Shown here: in pieces, positions 6,601-7,911 of the stretch
Position numbering within the stretch: the first letter of the stretch is position 1
Layout of the letters: every line of letters begins with the position of its first letter
NCBI GenBank assembly: GCA_030744725.1
Contig: JASLPZ010000330.1
Span: forward strand, 1-7,911
Reading direction: 5' to 3'
DNA length: 7,911 nucleotides
Origin: ARS98 sp030744725
GTDB lineage: Bacteria; Planctomycetota; Planctomycetia; Pirellulales; Pirellulaceae
Translations under genes and position numbers: made by a program
The notes under the pieces: generated by a model
Seen by the model: only the letters and a program-made list of their open reading frames with translations
The model's database searches: none
What the model was told of the DNA's origin: nothing

Positions 6601-7837
6601 AGACCTTGCCGTGCAATGGATCGGTCGGCCAGGACCGCGTTACCAGTCGGATCGCAGCGGCCGGAAGCCCTCGCCGTTGGCGGTGGCGGGCCGATTGTTC
6701 TTGCAGGGACAGCATCGGATCGTGGCGCTCGACTCTTACAACGGAAGTCCTTTATGGTCCTTGGAAATTCCCCATTTCGAGCGCTACAACGTGCCGCGAG
6801 ATTGCGGCAACTGGTGCGCCGACCGGGAGTTTCTCTATGTGGCGGTCCGTGACGAGTGCTGGCAGGTCGCCAATGCCGACGGGCGCTTGGTCAAAATCCA
6901 CAACGTGAATCCGATCGCCGACCATGACTGGAAAGCCGACTGGGGCTATATCGCGCGGCACGGCGACAAGCTCGTTGGCACCGCGGTCAAGCAAGGAACT
7001 TCGTGGACGGACTTTTGGGGCAAGGCCGGCTGGTACGACGCACGCGACGGCGAAGTGACACACAAAGTCTGCAGTGACAATCTGTTTGCCACGCATTCGA
7101 CCAGTGGGAAACTGCTATGGACCTACGCTGGCGGCGTGATCATGAACGCGTCGATCACGATTTCTGGTGACCATGTGTACTTCGTCGAATCTCGCAATGA
7201 TGCCGTCAAGCAATCGCCAGCAAGACGTGTCGGTCCCGAGTTTTGGCAAGACCAGTACCTGGTGGCCGTGAAAATTGAGGATGGTTCGATCGCCTGGGAA
7301 CAGCCGTTGAGCGTATCCCCTGGAACGGTCGCTTTTTACATGGCGCATGGCCAGGACCGTCTGGTAACGGTTTCGTCCAACGACAATCAATTTCACGTGA
7401 ACACGTTTTCAGCTGAACAGGGCAAGAAGTTATGGAACCGCAGTTTTCGTTGGCTAGGAAATAAAGGCGACCACGGTAAAGCGCTCTCGCGTCCGGCCAT
7501 CGTCGGTGATCGGCTCTACGTTCGCCCGCAGGCCATGAAGTTGGCCGACGGTGTGTTGCTTCCTCACCAGTTACCGGGCGGAGGTTGTGGCACATACGCG
7601 TGCACAGCCGATGCGCTGTTTTTTCGCTCGAGCACCGTCACCATGTGGGACGGTGAGAACGGCAAAGCGACCAACTGGCCACGGCTCAGGCCGGATTGCT
7701 GGTTGAGCACCATTCCGGCGGGCGGCATGCTGTTGTCGCCAGAAGGGGGCGGCGGATGCAGCTGCGGCACGTGGATGGAAACGTCGATCGGTTTTATGCC
7801 GCTGTCGCAAAGAGCCAGCGGCACAGAGCGTCCCTAG
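3677..7837 (+). CDS. Giant exported protein: PQQ-like propeller, LamG, FN3-like, methyltransferase-like, second PQQ-like propeller
   Basis: The product is 1386 residues. The start at 3677 is chosen for its ribosome binding site and because it opens a signal peptide (hydrophobic 11-29, likely cleavage after C-A-A, 33-35). Domain order follows. PQQ-like propeller blades occupy about 36-425, starting D-W-P-T-Y-Q-H-D and including D-S-L-Y-C-L-D-A-S-S-G-V-A-R-W (118-131), H-A-Y-C-L-R-T-D-N-G-E-L-V-W (158-171) and N-V-A-A-V-D-A-E-T-G-Q-E-I-W (379-392). A Ser/Pro-rich linker spans 426-443. A LamG/concanavalin-like domain spans 454-664 (I-T-V-E-A-W-V, Q-W-H-H-V-A-G-V-Y-D-G, H-E-V-R-L-Y-R-T-A-L). An FN3- or purple-acid-phosphatase-N-like domain spans about 683-770. 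A class I methyltransferase-like Rossmann domain spans about 792-908 (G-V-G-N-G at 809-813, G-V-E-T-D at 829-833, L-L-R-P-D-G-G at 896-902). A second propeller spans about 945-1378 (R-I-V-A-L-D-S-Y-N-G-S-P-L-W at 1014-1027). No CXXCH heme site is seen. The function is unknown: PQQ-like repeats often serve as structural scaffolds rather than cofactor sites. It is probably periplasmic or surface-located. The sulfatase gene is divergent. Confidence 0.88.
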   Translation: MNNLPCVNRQVTTFCLTMVFLLIDGLINLRPLCAADWPTYQHDVRRSGYTTEHLEAARLIRVWTWRSHHPPQPAWPGPAKWDAYANLRNLPSMRAYDLVFHPVAVGDAVFFGSSVDDSLYCLDASSGVARWTFTCDGPIRVAPSVVDDKLYFGSDDGHAYCLRTDNGELVWKFRPTDTDHRILNDGRLIPLHPCRTGVLVDRGIAYFGCALLPWKDAYLCAVNANTGKPDTDACYVKKLHGLTLEGPPAATRELLVLPQGRVAPRTFRRSDGQDQGPLKKSSGGSLVVVALDSKVFHGPAADSRRGGINSSNPQTREMIASHGRGNAMAVAGNRSFMLTDDELIAADLVKQETLWTVPSRESHALIVADKTVFLGGDGNVAAVDAETGQEIWRHSVAGRAHGLAVAGGQLLVSTDAGTIEAFAAGSTASEASSSAPPTSPPEPLVAIEPIDDDDLVGRWVFQRPSIRGDTVFAQNGPLNGTLAARPKMERIARNEGLTLDGVAQSVVLAEDHRQAALPQQDITVEAWVRVDRPQQWGGIVGAVQDNGSFERGWLLGYRDAKFCFAMAGQEGTGRLSYLTAKESFALGQWHHVAGVYDGEMTSLYVNGQLANQTDQQQGAIHYPPRAFFEIGAYHDQDEYFRMRGCLHEVRLYRTALAAADIKQHVSDKPPFTQPAQAAPSTFRVASGPWLQFVSPSEAIVRWRTEQPVSTRLTLLRDGKTERQHISTTSTEHQVRLTDLRRRRTYGYSIQVTRDGDELTTPIYQCDTFFNYRPAKVLPTTDSDDEHFSDVARSILNRSQVRQGICLVVGVGNGRLAYELARQSDLRVVGVETDAVQVRAARSMLHRHGCYGSRVTVEHVSDLTAFPLPGHFANLIVSQTMLETGLVPGTSAEMLRLLRPDGGIALLATNKHGDDMEVPSQFIRDRDEQHGGADERVWWKLVRGPLGGAGDWTHLYGHADNSAFGGEQLSGAKNTKDLAVQWIGRPGPRYQSDRSGRKPSPLAVAGRLFLQGQHRIVALDSYNGSPLWSLEIPHFERYNVPRDCGNWCADREFLYVAVRDECWQVANADGRLVKIHNVNPIADHDWKADWGYIARHGDKLVGTAVKQGTSWTDFWGKAGWYDARDGEVTHKVCSDNLFATHSTSGKLLWTYAGGVIMNASITISGDHVYFVESRNDAVKQSPARRVGPEFWQDQYLVAVKIEDGSIAWEQPLSVSPGTVAFYMAHGQDRLVTVSSNDNQFHVNTFSAEQGKKLWNRSFRWLGNKGDHGKALSRPAIVGDRLYVRPQAMKLADGVLLPHQLPGGGCGTYACTADALFFRSSTVTMWDGENGKATNWPRLRPDCWLSTIPAGGMLLSPEGGGGCSCGTWMETSIGFMPLSQRASGTERP

Positions 7838-7856
7838 CAGTGTTCGATCTTTTATT

Positions 7857-7907
7857 GTCGTCTTTCGCTCCGCGAAAGCACGTTCCTTTCGCGGAGCGAA
7901 AGGCGAC
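7857..7907. repeat. REP/BIME-like inverted pair with GTCG heads
   Basis: Two 22-base arms, 7857-7878 and 7886-7907, are inverted copies with one difference (T7861 opposite G7903, a G-U pair in RNA), separated by a 7-base loop. Each arm is itself a small hairpin: CTTTCGC-TCC-GCGAAAG (7862-7878) and CTTTCGC-GGA-GCGAAAG (7886-7902). Each arm is headed by GTCG (7857-7860; CGAC at 7904-7907 for the inverted copy). This is the layout of a BIME built from two REP units with a RAYT-type tetranucleotide head. It lies 19 bases past the stop of the giant gene, a usual place for REPs. As RNA it would form a very stable stem that could protect the 3' end or slow transcription, but no T-run is seen before the window ends. 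From memory, similar units are frequent in Rhodopirellula-type genomes; that needs a search. Confidence 0.75.
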
Positions 7908-7911
7908 TATC

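Noticed and set aside
7841..7911. Rho-independent terminator after the giant gene
   Set aside because: The stem is strong, but the bases after it (TATC) are not a T-run and the window ends. The nested hairpins with GTCG heads fit a REP pair better.
1..7911. CRISPR array, tRNA, rRNA, phage or toxin-antitoxin system
   Set aside because: No regularly spaced direct repeats, no cloverleaf or rRNA segment, and no phage or toxin-antitoxin protein families are visible in any frame.

Overview
The window looks like a planctomycete chromosome, most likely from the Pirellulaceae (Rhodopirellula/Blastopirellula-like). The evidence is the gene content: an exported formylglycine sulfatase with a HEAT-repeat tail, a sialidase-like Asp-box protein, and a very large exported protein joining PQQ-like propellers, a LamG domain and a methyltransferase-like domain. 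These families are typical of that group. No sequence search was run, so the assignment is inference.

Layout. On the minus strand, reading from the middle to the left, there are four genes. They are a sulfatase (3425 to 1539), a previously hidden small ORF of 50 codons with a strong ribosome binding site (1515 to 1363), a GNAT acetyltransferase (1344 to 835), and an exported sialidase-like protein (649 to 74) that uses a TTG start and stops at about half the usual family length. The first three are tightly spaced and probably form one operon. A REP/BIME-like inverted repeat (685-747) separates them from the sialidase-like gene. On the plus strand, a 1386-residue multidomain exported protein (3677-7837) is divergent from the sulfatase across a 251-bp region holding an AGTATACT palindrome. 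A second REP/BIME-like inverted repeat (7857-7907) lies 19 bp after its stop.

How the genes may work together. The sulfatase, the sialidase-like protein and the LamG/PQQ-propeller protein all carry signal peptides and have folds used on glycans or at the cell surface. The region may therefore serve extracellular or periplasmic sulfated-glycan handling, but no substrate can be read from the sequence. The most notable observations are the methyltransferase-like domain inside an exported propeller protein, the truncated sialidase-like gene, the two REP-like elements with GTAG and GTCG heads, and the unlisted small ORF in the sulfatase operon.
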